Below are positions 45,901 through 57,590 of a DNA stretch of 64,000 nucleotides, piece by piece. A program made the translations under genes and the position numbers. The notes beneath the pieces were generated by a model. The model saw only the letters and a list, made by a program, of their open reading frames with translations, was not told where the DNA came from and searched no databases. The first letter of the stretch is position 1. Each line of letters starts with the position of its first letter. The stretch is taken from positions 682,001 to 746,000 of the forward strand of contig NADL03000596.1 in assembly GCA_002205965.3 (NCBI GenBank), written 5' to 3'. This DNA comes from Kappaphycus alvarezii. Its lineage: Eukaryota > Rhodophyta > Florideophyceae > Gigartinales > Solieriaceae.

Positions 45901-46529
45901 TGCCTCAAAGTAATTCTCCCTCGTTCAATTCCTCAAAGTCTTCCCACCACGGGACAATGTCGATCACACCCTCAACTGCATATCCCTCAGATTGACAACC
46001 GGCGACTAGCGCAAACAAACGAAAAGCCCAGTCCCTATCTCCACACACTCCGACTCTGACAACATTTCCCCCCGGTTCAGCCTCGATCCGCTCCTCCATT
46101 CTCGGTTCTCTCATATGGTCCGCCAAAACTACGCCGTACCCCCATGTCCTCCACGTCTGTACCGGGGCTTCCCCAGATTCTACTTCAATCGCTTCTATCG
46201 CGACCCAACAGAGAAGCTACATCTATCCACCAATCAATAGCACCCATTTTCACACCTTATCTCGCCCAACCGGCCCCTTCTCATCTCCAATCCTCAATCA
46301 CCCTTCGTCTACACCACATCCCTTCAGCCTCTCGAACCATTCGCCCAACGGTCGGTGCGACGCGATAAAACAATCCAAGACATCACTAAGCTATCTCTTC
46401 ATCTTCTCCACAAAGTTATGCTACCTCACCGCTAAGTAAAGCCTCTCCGTAGATTGTATCTATAACTTAACAGTCGCTACCCTCTCCAAGTTCAAAGACA
46501 CCGCTCTTCGATCTCCGCCATATATACCA

Positions 46530-47140
46530 TCATTTTTGAACTAAAGAGCATGCGCATCCCTCACCACCTCCTACGCTCCTCAATATTCCATCCACCGCAC
46601 GTGGTAGATATTTGCCATAAAGCGTCGGAAACAAAAGTTGCCTTTTCCCGTTCCTTCCTACCCCAGTCCCCGTCGCCCTCACCACACAAGCAATAGAAGT
46701 GTCAAGCAGCTCAAGGTGCATCACAGTTCCATCCACATAATGCTTCCCCCCATCTAACTTCTTCTCCACTCGATACCCCATGAACTCCTCCATTACTTCC
46801 ACTGCTATCCATTCCTGAATTACAAGTGTTCCTCCCCAAACACTGTGAAGAGATCATGCACCTTCGAATCTGAGTATACGAGATCATTAATAACAGTCAT
46901 TCTCCAAGCGGATACCACATAGTCCTCGACACCACCGCAAAGCTTCTCCCGCTCCTCATCCGTCTGCTTCTTCAAAACCAAACCAAGCTCCGTACCTTCC
47001 GCAGGCTTCGCCGTATAGCAGTCAAATCGTACCAGAGCAACGAAAACAACTTGTCCCGCGCCGCCCGCTTCCGGACCCCAATTACGTCATTAGTCTTCTG
47101 CTTCAGTAGCTGTCTCAAGGATGTAGCCCTGCTCACCTAT
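46530..47140 (-). pseudogene. Decayed ORF 3' part with DGD (Tudor/agenet-like) reader segment
   Basis: MEEFMGYRVEKKLDGGKHYVDGTVMHLELL..ACVVR (46640-46790) followed, in a shifted frame, by EGDGDW resembles the 'F-V-G-x-R-V-x-K-x-F-D-G ... F-x-G-T-V ... V-x-Y-x-D-G-D-x-E' pattern of algal chromatin-reader-like repeats. Upstream on the same strand TDEEREKLCGGVEDYVV and MTVINDLVYSDSKVHDLFTVFG (~46860-46990) are clearly coding-like but not recognised. This is the distal part of the minus-strand coding track that begins near 51.6 kb. Pattern match only, not verified. Confidence 0.4.
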
Positions 47141-48255
47141 TCCACAAATTCTTCTTCCCCAAAATCCGTATCCGCTCCCACCTCTCCCCCAGGATCTTCG
47201 TCTCCACCACATACCTCAAGAACTTGTCAACACCCCTCCGTCAATGGCGTATACGATCTCATCTCCGCAGCCATTTGTAGCCGGTACCTAGGAACCATCT
47301 CCTTCTCTCCTACCACAAAAGTGCTCCACTACCTACTATCGCTCAAAATCTCACTTTGGGTCTTCCAGATCCAAGCAGTACTCTTCGATTCCAGACAAAG
47401 CTCCGACGTCTTCTACTTCCCTTAATGTAAGATCAGATCGTACAAAGCCCTCGTAAAACCCACAAAAGCATCCCTGCACACCAAGATAGTACCATCAGCG
47501 TTTTTTCCCCTCTTATTTCCCTCGTCTTTGCGCCTCTTCCCGGTATCTCCTCGCCTTAGCCGCCTCTCTCAAACTGTGAGTCAGTTCTTTGTGCTCAACA
47601 CCCCCTTCGCTCGCTCTACCTCATTTTGAGTCAATTTCAAACTCACCATCACAATGTAGTAATTTTACTTCATCTTTCTCACTTTCCCCTTCTGCGAGTG
47701 GGCCTTCTCCACCAGTCTCATTCGCGGCAAAATAGTTATATCCTCCCCTTCCGCTTCCTTTTTCCAATCTATTTCTCAGGTTCGTGACCATCATATTCCC
47801 TCTTTCCATCCCCCTCTCTCCTTCCTCTCCACGTCCCAGCACATTTCCTACATTCATCCGACCCTGCGACGACACTTTACTCCTCCTCACCACACGCATC
47901 CCCTCCGGAGTCCGTTAGGACTTCCACGGTAGCGTCGTTTTCAGACAAATTTCATCAACCTCTAACAGTCTTGTCATTCCCATCTTACATCCAGTCGCCG
48001 TTCTCGAGTCTACTAAATCCACTCTGTCCCTACCCGCCCACTCCTCATACCTGCCCTAGCCCCATGCCTCCTTACTTTTCGCCTCTCACCTGTACATCTC
48101 ATCCCACCTCTACCTGATCCCCCATCCATACGCCGCGTCACTCTCCCTCAGCTTTACCGCCACCCTCTCTCCTCGTCTCTATCTCATCCTGACTTTTTCA
48201 ATATCTGTCTTTTGCAGCTCTACTACGTTCTCCACTCCATCCGCTGTGTTTATCT
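47141..48255 (-). pseudogene. Decayed ORF, central part, unrecognised
   Basis: Minus-strand coding-like sequence with scattered stops: INTADGVENVVELQKTDIEKVRM (48190-48255), RRGERVAVKLRESDAAYGWGI (48115-48180), DLVDSRTATGCKMGM (~47980-48030), and an open 92-codon piece at 47621-47899. Strongly A/G-rich, hence Glu/Arg/Gly/Lys-rich. It abuts the solo LTR, and coding-like sequence resumes on its far side, so the LTR interrupts it. No domain is recognised. Confidence 0.4.
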
Positions 48256-49245
48256 TGTAGTGCAATGCGCGGTGCGCAGTTCTTCTCATCTAGGAACGGA
48301 ACACCGTCAGACAATGAGAAAACCAACACGCACACACCAAAACCCACAGGGTGTTCGCTGTCCCTCCTTCTCTTTAAGCACCCTGCGATGCAGTAGCACA
48401 GCTCGCCGACGGCAAGGAGAAATGGGGTTGGAAGAGCGGGGGTAATTCCTTGGACGGCTGGACGGTATACTTGTCCTCCGGGTTGTAAGGCCAGACCGTG
48501 GTCCGCGGAATGCTAAAAACTTGATAAGGATCGATTCCAAAGAACCTTAGACACAAGGGGTGTACTAACGGACAAATAAGATGTAGTAGTGGGTCAGCAG
48601 TGCTGAATATCTCCTTTGGAGATAAGGATGTTGTCACCAACGACAAACTTGAAGTTCCTATTTGTATATAGACGCCGGAGTCCGGGGCACCAAGTGGGAG
48701 TAAATATCACAAAAAAACAACAAAAGGGGTAGTATAATATTGGATAGAGAGGGGGGAATTAAAGAGGGGGAACCGGGCGGATAAACGTGGCAATAGCCAA
48801 AGTTGCAGTTGGCAAAGGCGGAAGTTAGGAGTAAAGTTCAGAGCCAACACCGGGGTGGCTGTTTAATCTGGGACCCTAGTGGACAGGTAGGTATAAATAC
48901 TAGTTAGATAGGTTAGGTTTTTCTACGACGGCGGGGTGAGTGAAGTTAAGGTTAGCCAAGTAAGGGAGATCGAATTTAGAGATAAGTAAATTCGACACTT
49001 GGCCTAATAGGTGCCTTTCACCTGCGAAACTATAAGGTCCAATTTGGGGACAGAGTGGTCCAGATTGAAAACCCTCAGGCCCTCTCGGGTGAGTATACGG
49101 TACCAAGAGTAATAGTGGGCTACAAACGAAAATTGCCCTTACTGTACAGTACAGAGCCTGCTGGTTAGCAGTGAATAAGATCAAAAAAGATCACCAAAAT
49201 CAGCTCTGCCGATGGCAGTATAGTTTGAGTGCCAATTGCACTACA
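48256..49245. mobile_element. Solo LTR, 990 bp
   Basis: Complete LTR with inverted ends TGTAGTGCAAT (48256) and ATTGCACTACA (to 49245), the same termini as the chromovirus LTRs. No internal element is attached. Flanks TATCT and TATTC agree only in part, so the target duplication is degraded or absent. A TATAAATA box lies at 48892-48899 on +. The part 48256-49060 is repeated in inverse orientation at 22689-23457. It sits inside the minus-strand decayed coding region. Confidence 0.8.
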
Positions 49246-49298
49246 TATTCGTCTCAGTCCTCACCACATCACCTACCACCCGCTCTGGTGCAGTACCG

Positions 49299-49942
49299 CT
49301 AACCCTCCTCGAACCAATAACCCTTTTTTCCCGCCCTAATCTCTTTTCTCTGTATCAACCTCTCCAATTCCGTCACATGTAACTCCGCCAGTACCAGCAC
49401 CCTCCCTTCGAACCTGCTCTGCACCCCCGAAACCATCCTTCTTTGCGCCGCCTCCCCACCTCTGACATCCATCTCGGCCGACACTCCCGCCTCGGGCATA
49501 GCGTAGCTAAATGCATCCGTCGCACTGAAACCTCTTTCATTGTTCCTCACCGCTTCGCTTAAGGTCCGGTCCAAACTTGCCGCTCTAACCCTCCTCGCTC
49601 CACTGCTTCTCCTCATTCCACGTATTTTACCCCATGCTTCAGGCCCTACACCACCACACAGATCACTCCGCCGCGGACGATATCGACGCGCCCCGCCCCC
49701 AACTTTCTCTTCATTCTTCTCTCATCGTCTATTTATGCGCATACGGCTACCTTCTTCCGCTATGTAGACCCTCCCTTTCCTCTCTTGCACCATTTGTCGA
49801 CCCCAGCTACGCATGCGGCGTGAAACACGGCGTCATGAGCGCCGATCAAAAGTACTCCTCCAATACGGTGAGAAAACAAGTATACATATTTCAGTAGACC
49901 GGATTTGCCGGGGAGAGTGTCACTCACACTACAAACACCCAT
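49299..49942 (-). pseudogene. Decayed ORF, part between SET and solo LTR
   Basis: A 105-codon open piece (49299-49616) with a charged, helical product (VRNNERGFSATDAFSYAMPEAG, VLAELHVTELERLIQRKEI) and a second piece at 49760-49942. Same strand and same compositional track as its neighbours. No family recognised. Confidence 0.35.
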
Positions 49943-50109
49943 TTTGCGTGCCTTACTGCGTACATAGCCTCAACCGACAATATTCACCATGTTAAGTGCA
50001 CAACCACTAGTACAAATTGTAGTTCAGGTGGCAGCAGCACATACTTCATAAAAGGTTATCAGTCTATCTCAAGTTATGCTGGGATAAGAGTACAACAACT
50101 AGTGATACT

Positions 50110-50794
50110 GATCTTTTACGGTTCTCATGTTCCTGCGCAAGCTGTACTTCGGACCGTAATTAAAGAACAGATCCTCCCTGCTTCGATATCTCGAATCGCT
50201 CGCACGGCCAGCAAACGATAACATCTTATCTGATAGGGGGTCATTACAGTACCTGGTGTACGTGAAACAGTAACATTTGCTCTACTCCTTTCTTTCACCC
50301 CATCCTCAACTGCACTACTGTCTTTTCCCTCGTCGACGAAGTTCACGTCGTCTATCCTCCTCCCAAACAGAATGGAACAGGGACAATCCTCATTGGGATA
50401 CAGTCCATCGCTTTCGTCCTTTCCGGGAGGTTGTAGTATTTTTCGCCACGTAGAGTACCTTCCATCGAATATTGACGAAAATGATCCGCAATCGCGCCCA
50501 AAAGCCCTTCTTCACATGTTTTGTGCACCAACTCCTATTCGTGAGGTCATGGTACGCAAAATTCCTATTCAAGTAACATATTCCCTTCCTCTACATCACT
50601 CGATGGGTTGTGAATACTCCTACACCAGCGTCGGGATGTCTAATTGTGGACTTTGCTATGAAAAAACCACAAGTTGTTGCTTCTGTTACCATAAATGCCC
50701 TTCCGTCAAAAAATTGCATACTCCCTTGCATACTTCTCGGCCGCTCATATAGACCCCTCCGTCTTCCAAGAGTTCCAATTTTCCCATTTCCCAA
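50110..50794 (-). pseudogene. SET domain (protein lysine methyltransferase), decayed
   Basis: SET motifs appear in order over ~680 bases, in shifting frames. STIRHPDAGVGVFTTHRVM (50591-50650) is the N-terminal 'G-x-G-V-F/A' SAM-binding start. VNFVDEGKDS..SRANVTV (50255-50345) sits where the 'R/Y-x-N-D/H ... N-V' block is expected. LAVRAIRDIEAG (50175-50215) is the 'A-x-R-D-I-x-x-G' block, directly followed in another frame by DLFFNYGPKY with the catalytic-type Asn-Tyr-Gly at 50153-50161. Histone lysine methylation is the known job of most such domains. Several stops and at least two shifts make it inactive. It lies ~0-20 bases downstream of the methylase-like part, so both may have been one protein. 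Confidence 0.6.
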
Positions 50795-50796
50795 GT

Positions 50797-51640
50797 CTAT
50801 GCGATAAAGTCCTCAAAGTACGGTGGGAATAGTTGGTATTGAGGGAATTCGGAAGGAACCTCCCAAATCCTAGAAGGGCGAATATTCGTTTCAGGAAATA
50901 TTTTCGTCACTATACGCACAAGATTCAGAGCTTCCCGTGAAATGAAGATGTCCTTCTTCTTTCTTAACATAAAACTCGAAAGGTTCACCATGTTTGCGTG
51001 CCTTGCATGGTGGAAGCAGCCCGTGTGCAGCTCGAAACCGATGAATTACCGATGTCTTTCCCGCTTTATATACGCTATGATCGTGAATAACGTACCGATA
51101 ACATATCGACAACCATGTATCCAGGCTGAGAAAATCGGTTGACCAGATCCTTCAGCAGCGTACTTGGTTTCTGCTCAGGTTTTACTTTCCTAAGTTTCCC
51201 AAATTCCCTTCCCTCCGTTCCCCTCCAAAGAATAGTCCCCTCTTTCGACAGGGGGGTTACCTTGTTAATGATGCCGTGATATAACGGGTACGGGGAGCGA
51301 ACGAAGTTGAATTTCAGGTAGCTCACCATCTTGTACGGATCCTCATAAGGTAGGCCGTTGCGCAGAAGGTGCAAGCAAAACTCGGTAGAATTATAGAAGG
51401 CGCATGAAGACCTTCCCAGGTTGTTGATAACGTTGGCTCTCGATCTCATGACAAGAAAAGGGGCCATGGCAACCACAAAAGATTTCCTTACAGCTCAATT
51501 GTCTTTCTCGTAATCTATTCTGTTAATCACATCCCTCCATTCCTTGAACTGCTCAGTTGCGCAGAAGATAATAAGGTCCCCTCCTGGACTTAGAAGCCTC
51601 CACATGAGCTTGCTCACATTTATCATATGTGTTTATGATT
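50797..51640 (-). pseudogene. DNA methylase-like (N4/N6 class) segment, decayed
   Basis: Pattern of class-beta amino-DNA methyltransferases. LLSPGGDLIIFCATEQFKEW (51545-51610) is the strand after motif IV. A TGA stop follows, then in the same frame FVVAMAPFLVMRSRANVINNLG and a 133-codon open piece whose end (51100-51175) reads EQKP..LLKDLVNRFSQPGYMVVDML, equivalent to the 'K-P ... L-x-x-x-I-x-x-F-S-x-P-G-x-x-V-x-D' motif I approach. The expected Gly-x-Gly after that Asp and the DPPY motif are not seen. Coding-like pieces continue to 50797 (KKKDIFISREALNLVRIVTKIF). Family call is by motif order only. Dam-like methylases are known in DIRS-type elements; this one is linked to a SET domain instead. 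Confidence 0.45.
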
Positions 51641-51681
51641 TGATTTGATTTCAGAGACGTGAGCGAGGTTGGTCGCCTGTA

Positions 51682-52310
51682 TTGAATGATTCAGAGTGTG
51701 GGGTGTCACTGGAGGTGTTTTCTATGGCTCGGAAACGCTTGAAGATGGTTATGATGGAGGTGGGGAGGCACACGTGTGGAATAGTGGAGTGTGTGGCGAG
51801 GGAGGTGCGAAAGGTGTGGAGGGTGAAGGTGTTCGAGAAACAGATGGGACTGGTGGCGAAATCGTGCTAATATCCAGAGGATTTGAAAGTCATTCTGAAA
51901 GAGGAAGGCGCTGAGAGGGGGGGTTGAGGAGGGAAGGGGACTGATGCAAAGGTGTTGAAGGGAGTTAGTGGCAGAAGAATAGGGAGGGAAGGGAGAGGGG
52001 AGGGGCGAAAGGGTCACCAGCTACTCATGGGGATCGGGAGAGCATGCTGAATAACAAGAAGAATGGGGAGCAGAGGGAGCAGAGGGGCTGGTTTGTGTAT
52101 GTTCCGCCGCAGCTGCCGGGAGGGTTTTATAGTGCTTTGCACTCTGCACGTGCTGCGGAAGGTATCTTTGAGGAGCAGGAGGAGAAGTGGCTGGGAGGGA
52201 TTGGAAGCCCTTTTGAGGCGAGGAATGTGTTTGAGAATGAATAGACCTGTGCGCTGTACTTCTTTGAGTTGACATTTAAAGATACCGAAACGCGGGATAC
52301 GGACGCTTGA
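51682..52310 (+). pseudogene. Unrecognised decayed plus-strand ORF
   Basis: G/A-rich plus strand with coding-like pieces: MARKRLKMVMMEVGRHTCGIVECV (51724-51870), then WFVYVPPQLPGGFYSALHSARAAEGIFEE (52044-52244) continuing past a TAG as CALYFFELTFKDTETRD. No family is recognised. It is divergent from the methylase-like segment and may be the third gene of the same element. Confidence 0.3.
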
Positions 52311-52319
52311 AGAGCGGGA

Positions 52320-53455
52320 GTAAACAAAAAACGATCGATTTGTCGTTGGAAATTGCAATATTATGTAATACATGGGTGACTTTGCAGAGTTAAGCAGGAA
52401 ATTAAATTATCAGCAAATTATGTTGCAACTTCAAACTATGTAAAACTACGATATGTGAACGTTGGGCTGCGCTTAGCGATTTTTTTCCAAAATTCGGTCC
52501 GTACCGCCTTGTCACTAGCGCGAATTGCAAAATGAAGATTTTTGGAATTCAATTTTCACACATTGGAAACTAGCAGATCCAACGAGAATTACGAGAACAT
52601 CGACTCAGGTTGAGCCATTGTAATCCCTAAGAGGTACATTGAGGTACTCTTAGTTGAACTTGAGTACCTTTGGAGAGGAGGACTACCATAGCTTGCAGAC
52701 GTTTGACACTGCCTCACCGATGGTCGTTACAATTACACTAAAGATATGATTCATCTTTACTTCATTTTCACTGCAACAGAATTTCTTGAGCTACACCAAT
52801 GGCAAGGGAACTGCGGTGCTCTTCTCTCTCCCAATAAACTAAAAACTGATTCAGAGGGAGATATACACATATTCTTCATGCTTTCTAGTCTCAAAAAAAT
52901 TAAGTGGTTAAGATCTAAATGAATAAACTACCGCTTAATTTTCAGCTTGTTACAAAGTATTTATATGAAGGCCAGCAATGAGAATGATCTGCAAAGAGTT
53001 TAAAGGTACTGTGTAGCATATTCTGGTAGGAATGATGAATATTACAGCATTGATGAGAGCAGTGACAGCCTTAACGAAGATGATTTCTTTCGCTTCAAGT
53101 ACTCTAGATTCTTGATATGTCTGCATCCAAAAAAATATCTTAGATAAGTACAGCATACTTTTTTACGCAATGTCCTTCCCAGTTCGTTGGGAAAATATGC
53201 CACACTCAACCCCATATTGTTCCAATTCATATACAGAGATGAACTTCTTGACCTGAACTCAAATCGGATTGAAGATTTAGAAGTTACTTCAGAGGGATGA
53301 GGTGATTTAACAGAGGCAACCATCGAATCAATTCTATTCTTCACCAATAGGAGAACTGTGCGGAAATTAAATACATGTATGTTTTCAAACACAGCGTTAA
53401 TCAAGTTCAAGCTCCTGCCAGCACCGGTTTGGAGATATGAATCAATGATGTTGTA
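52320..53455. other. AT-rich spacer with one unsupported ORF
   Basis: No recognised gene. A 139-codon minus-strand frame (53042-53461) has hydrophobic and basic segments without motif support. Confidence 0.4.
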
Positions 53456-54060
53456 GTACAATTGTGTACTAGTGGTGCGCTGGCAGTAGGTCGATCACTT
53501 TACTGTTGTTGTCTGCCTACTTTCATAGTGTGGTATGACCACTTGTACGCGTGGAGTCTCCACTGAAAGTGGTTGTTGAGTGGCGAGTGTCCACAGGTCA
53601 CCTGGTGCTGCACTCCAACCTATTTTTGGATACGGTTTTGGGCACAGTCAATCAGAGGCCAGTTCACTCTAGCCCTTCTAGTTTTATCCCTTTATTATTT
53701 TTCCGGTTAATAGTTTAGGAGTAGGTCTACTACTTAATCTACCCTACCTAGCTAGACCTCCTTCTCGTAAACAAAGCAACCTTCGACCTGGTACGGAGGT
53801 TCCCTCCACCCCTTTCTTCGTCACTACGCTCGAGGCTGGGCCCATTGTAGCAGATACCTTCCTTTTCGCGTTGTCGAACCCCTTTCAACCTGCGGATCTC
53901 TGCTTGCGAAAGAAGTCCATTTGGCCTCAACGTTTCTACCCCAAGTTTCTAGCAACCTACCTCCCTTTATTGCCCCTACACCCCTATTTGTGGTTTTCCA
54001 CTGCGCTCCGAGAAAGCGGTCCCGAACGCGGGTGGCAACCCGAAGCAGGGTAACTGCGTA
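53456..54060. other. GC-richer island, possible mobile-element fragment
   Basis: About 600 bases that are clearly richer in G+C than their AT-rich surroundings. The + frame around 53750-54050 gives a basic Ser/Arg/Pro-rich product (VRRFPPPLSSSLRSRL) with stops. The sharp compositional edges suggest an inserted fragment; no family recognised. Confidence 0.3.
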
Positions 54061-57000
54061 AGCGGATATCAGCGCTACGGTATTATACCACAGATATTAC
54101 AACACCTTATTCATACTCATATGATGTACTTAATGGTAATGTAAGTTCCACGAAACAATGGGGAATATTTTTGCAAGCAAAGTTGAATGCTGCAACTGAC
54201 TTCTCAGCAGTACTGGGAAGGAACGGAAGTGCATTAAAAAGGGACAATAAGAACTGGATTCCATTTCTTAAATACCTGGGTTCACTTATTACCGATTGAT
54301 GTGATCGGCTACAGAAAAAAACTACACCCAAAAGAATTCCTTGTGTAGCGTCGCTACATAGACCACTCCCAAAATTTAGCCAAAATTTTCATTAACGAGT
54401 TTTGGGGCCAATCTCTGTGGCGATGCCATGGTATTAGAGGCAGGTAAGCCTTGGCATTATTTTTCGTTACATTTTTCAATGGAAGGATCAATTGGGGACA
54501 TACTTTCGATAATATCAACCACTGTATCCTGTACGGGACTGAAACCGACACTGATATTATTTTATAACTTAAGGTTCCCATGTATCTAAATGTGAAAATA
54601 GGACAAAACATAATAGTTTTTTCTAAGACTTATCAATGCTGAGGGCATAAAATTTATGTGTTTATAATATGCACTCAATCCAACCTACTTTTGGCTGCAA
54701 TTTGAGACCCATTACTATATCACTGCTTGCAACTCTCTACATGAGTGACAGTACCCGTAAAACCCTCCCCCTGGGAATAACTCCGTGCCAAATCCCTAAG
54801 GAATAGCCTATTCAATTCCTTTAAATTAAGATATCCAATTATATCTTTCATTGTATACTGAATTTTGACTCATTTTCCGTTAGTTTGTCGAGAAACTCTG
54901 TCTTAGCCTTTTATTTACTACGTTAATGTTAGCACACATTTAAAGACTCAGATAGGCGATTTATCTCATTTAATTCGGCCGTTTTGGTAATCAATACCCG
55001 TTTTCGCGGGAACCTTTGCTACACTCGCTGCCCACTCCCTATCTCAAGCTATTCTGTTCCTCCTTTCCTTTCCCCTTTTTTGAAGCAGTGGTTGTTCGGA
55101 TCTGATCGCGAAGAAAGCAGCCGATTCGTATACCTCTTGATCTGTTCTTAGCGCGGAGAACATACTCCGTGCATGTACGTATATTCAGCCAGTCTCCCAC
55201 TAGTAAAACTTCTTATAAGTTCAATTTTATAATTATTCAAAACTGAAAAATTGCATAAATGCCGAACATCAAACTATTCTTGTTGATTCAATCACACAAA
55301 AAGTATTGTATTGTCATTTTCGGCTCACTGCGCGGTAACCAACAGAGTTCAATACACTAGGCCTAATCTTGGTTTGCATGAACACAGAACCATTGTAATC
55401 AATATATGTCGGGATATTACGCTAATCTGAAACTTTGCATAAATGCCAAATCGCCTCTACGGCTATTTATCACTATCTACTCAAACTCATTTTCAAATTA
55501 CTTTTGAAATCTTATTGGCCTATATTCCTCATTTATTTAAATAGAATGAAGTCTTCATGTACAATACTAAATTGCCTTGATGTTTTGTTTTATTTTTTCC
55601 CTTCCCCTTAGATAATTCGCAATCTAGTCAGAATTTTTGCCTTCACACATTTGAATCACTCAAACATACTGCAAAATCTTTGGCCCTATGTATTTTCTCT
55701 CACTGAAAGCCTAATTCCAATCTCAGGGCCCTTGCCTGTGACATCCTCCACTATTGAATTTTTTCCAAGATATTCGCCGTCTTTACATCACATGTTTTCA
55801 CATTTTTGTGGAGTAAAATATCTGAAGCGAACTCCACATACCAATGTCGACATTAGGAAGTTCATGAATTGGATTATGGAGTGGGGCATGACACAATGAT
55901 AATATATAGTCCGTATGTACTCAATAAAGGATGGTCGTTGAGCCTCTAATGATGAGAAACAATTAAGAGCGCTTTAAAATGGCAGCACCGAATTATGTAG
56001 AAAACTTGGGAAAGGACAAGTCCGTTGTAGATAATTTCTGGTCAATAAATATGGCAGGCACAGTAATTTCATCCTGTAGATTGTCAGTTTTTGTTCAAAG
56101 ACATGTAACCTGACTTTAATACATGAAATGCGGCAGAAACAATCAGCAGGCAATTAATGATTTGTTACAGGATGAATAATCTACATTACTGGAAAATTCG
56201 AGTTGGAATTATGTCTTGAAATACGTCAATTACCTGAAACATTCTTCGGAAATCGAATTTAAGAAGCCCTTGTAAACTGGGAATAGGATTGGAATTTCAA
56301 TTGACGTCTTCATTTGTGCATATCGCCATCCATGCACGGCAGGACTACTGGGAGCTTTCATTTTATTGCGACTGTACACATATTTAGATCCTCCAGTAAG
56401 ATCCTAGATCGCCGAGGAGAATGTTTTCTCCGTCTTAAAATAATTTGATATTCAGAAAAAACATGAAATCGATTCACAGACCTGATAACATCCTGCCGGA
56501 GGTGTCGCAGGGAACTTTCGATGAGTACCATACCATGAGAAATATATTTCTGTATCTATCCGGTATGGGTTACATATAATCACAACAAGGACCAATTTTA
56601 CACAATTTTAGATCCTTTTTGTTCGTTTTGGGATCTTCTTGCTCGTTTTTTAGACAAACAAACAGTAAGTATTGCAAAGAAGAAGAAATACAACCTGCCT
56701 TTTCCAGTTGAGTTTACAAACGTGCCAACACATTAAGCTCCAGACTTTAGAGTGGATTTAATAGTCCCTCCAGAATTGGAAGTGATATATTTCGAGGAAG
56801 AATATCATAGTGACCACATAGAACGGATTACCAGGATGGCTACTGACAACAGTGAGGTAAATGAAAGTCGAAGTAAGCGTCATTTATCCTATTCTAATGC
56901 TCAATGAGATACAAAAACCTCGATGTATGTACCATCACAATAAAGAGACTTAAAAAATTGCTTTAAGCTCCGTCAAAGCACAAGAAGATATTTTTTTGAC

Positions 57001-57590
57001 TCTATAATGCCCGTACCCTCCGAAAAGCTTCCCAAAAAGACATAAATTGGTAGCACAGGTTAGTCCGTGGAAATACTATAAAAGAGCTGCGCTACCGATT
57101 CTCAGCTTTTCTAAGGCTCATAACTTTTTTATGCCGGAGCCACCGACATATTTATGAATATCTATTAATGCTGTACTATTCTATCTATTCCTAACTATGC
57201 ATATGTTTCTTATGTACAGTTTTATCTATTCCAAAATCCCCCTTTTTAGAGTTCTGAACTAATAAATAGAGAAACACAATAAAATTCAATAAATCAGTAA
57301 AGATAATATGGTTATATATAGATACCTCTCTCTCGTTCGCATAAATATTTATAGCAGCCTCAGTAGAAGTGGTGAAGCCAAGGTTTTAAGGTGAGTAAAT
57401 CTTCGGATTAGACGATTTTCATGAAATAGAGTTGAAAATTTTGGCCATAAGTAGTTTGCACCGCAATGTAACTCAATTTGTTGAAAAGAATCGAAAGCTT
57501 TCAATCGAAATTCATAATAATCTTCCTGTTATCTTACAAGATTTGTTTGAAATTGTTTGTATTTGTCCATTACTCTACCAATCAGGGCCA
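54061..57590. other. AT-rich stretch without genes
   Basis: 3.5 kb, strongly AT-rich. Short frames such as 55651-55899 (+) have no features. Nothing supported. Confidence 0.5.

Noticed and set aside
42895-52390. Terminal inverted repeat pair (CCCATGTA near 42893 and its inverse near 52371)
   Set aside because: Only about 8-10 matching bases; too short to define element ends.
53042-53461. 139-codon minus-strand ORF
   Set aside because: No motif, AT-rich setting and no neighbouring support; kept only as a note in the spacer entry.
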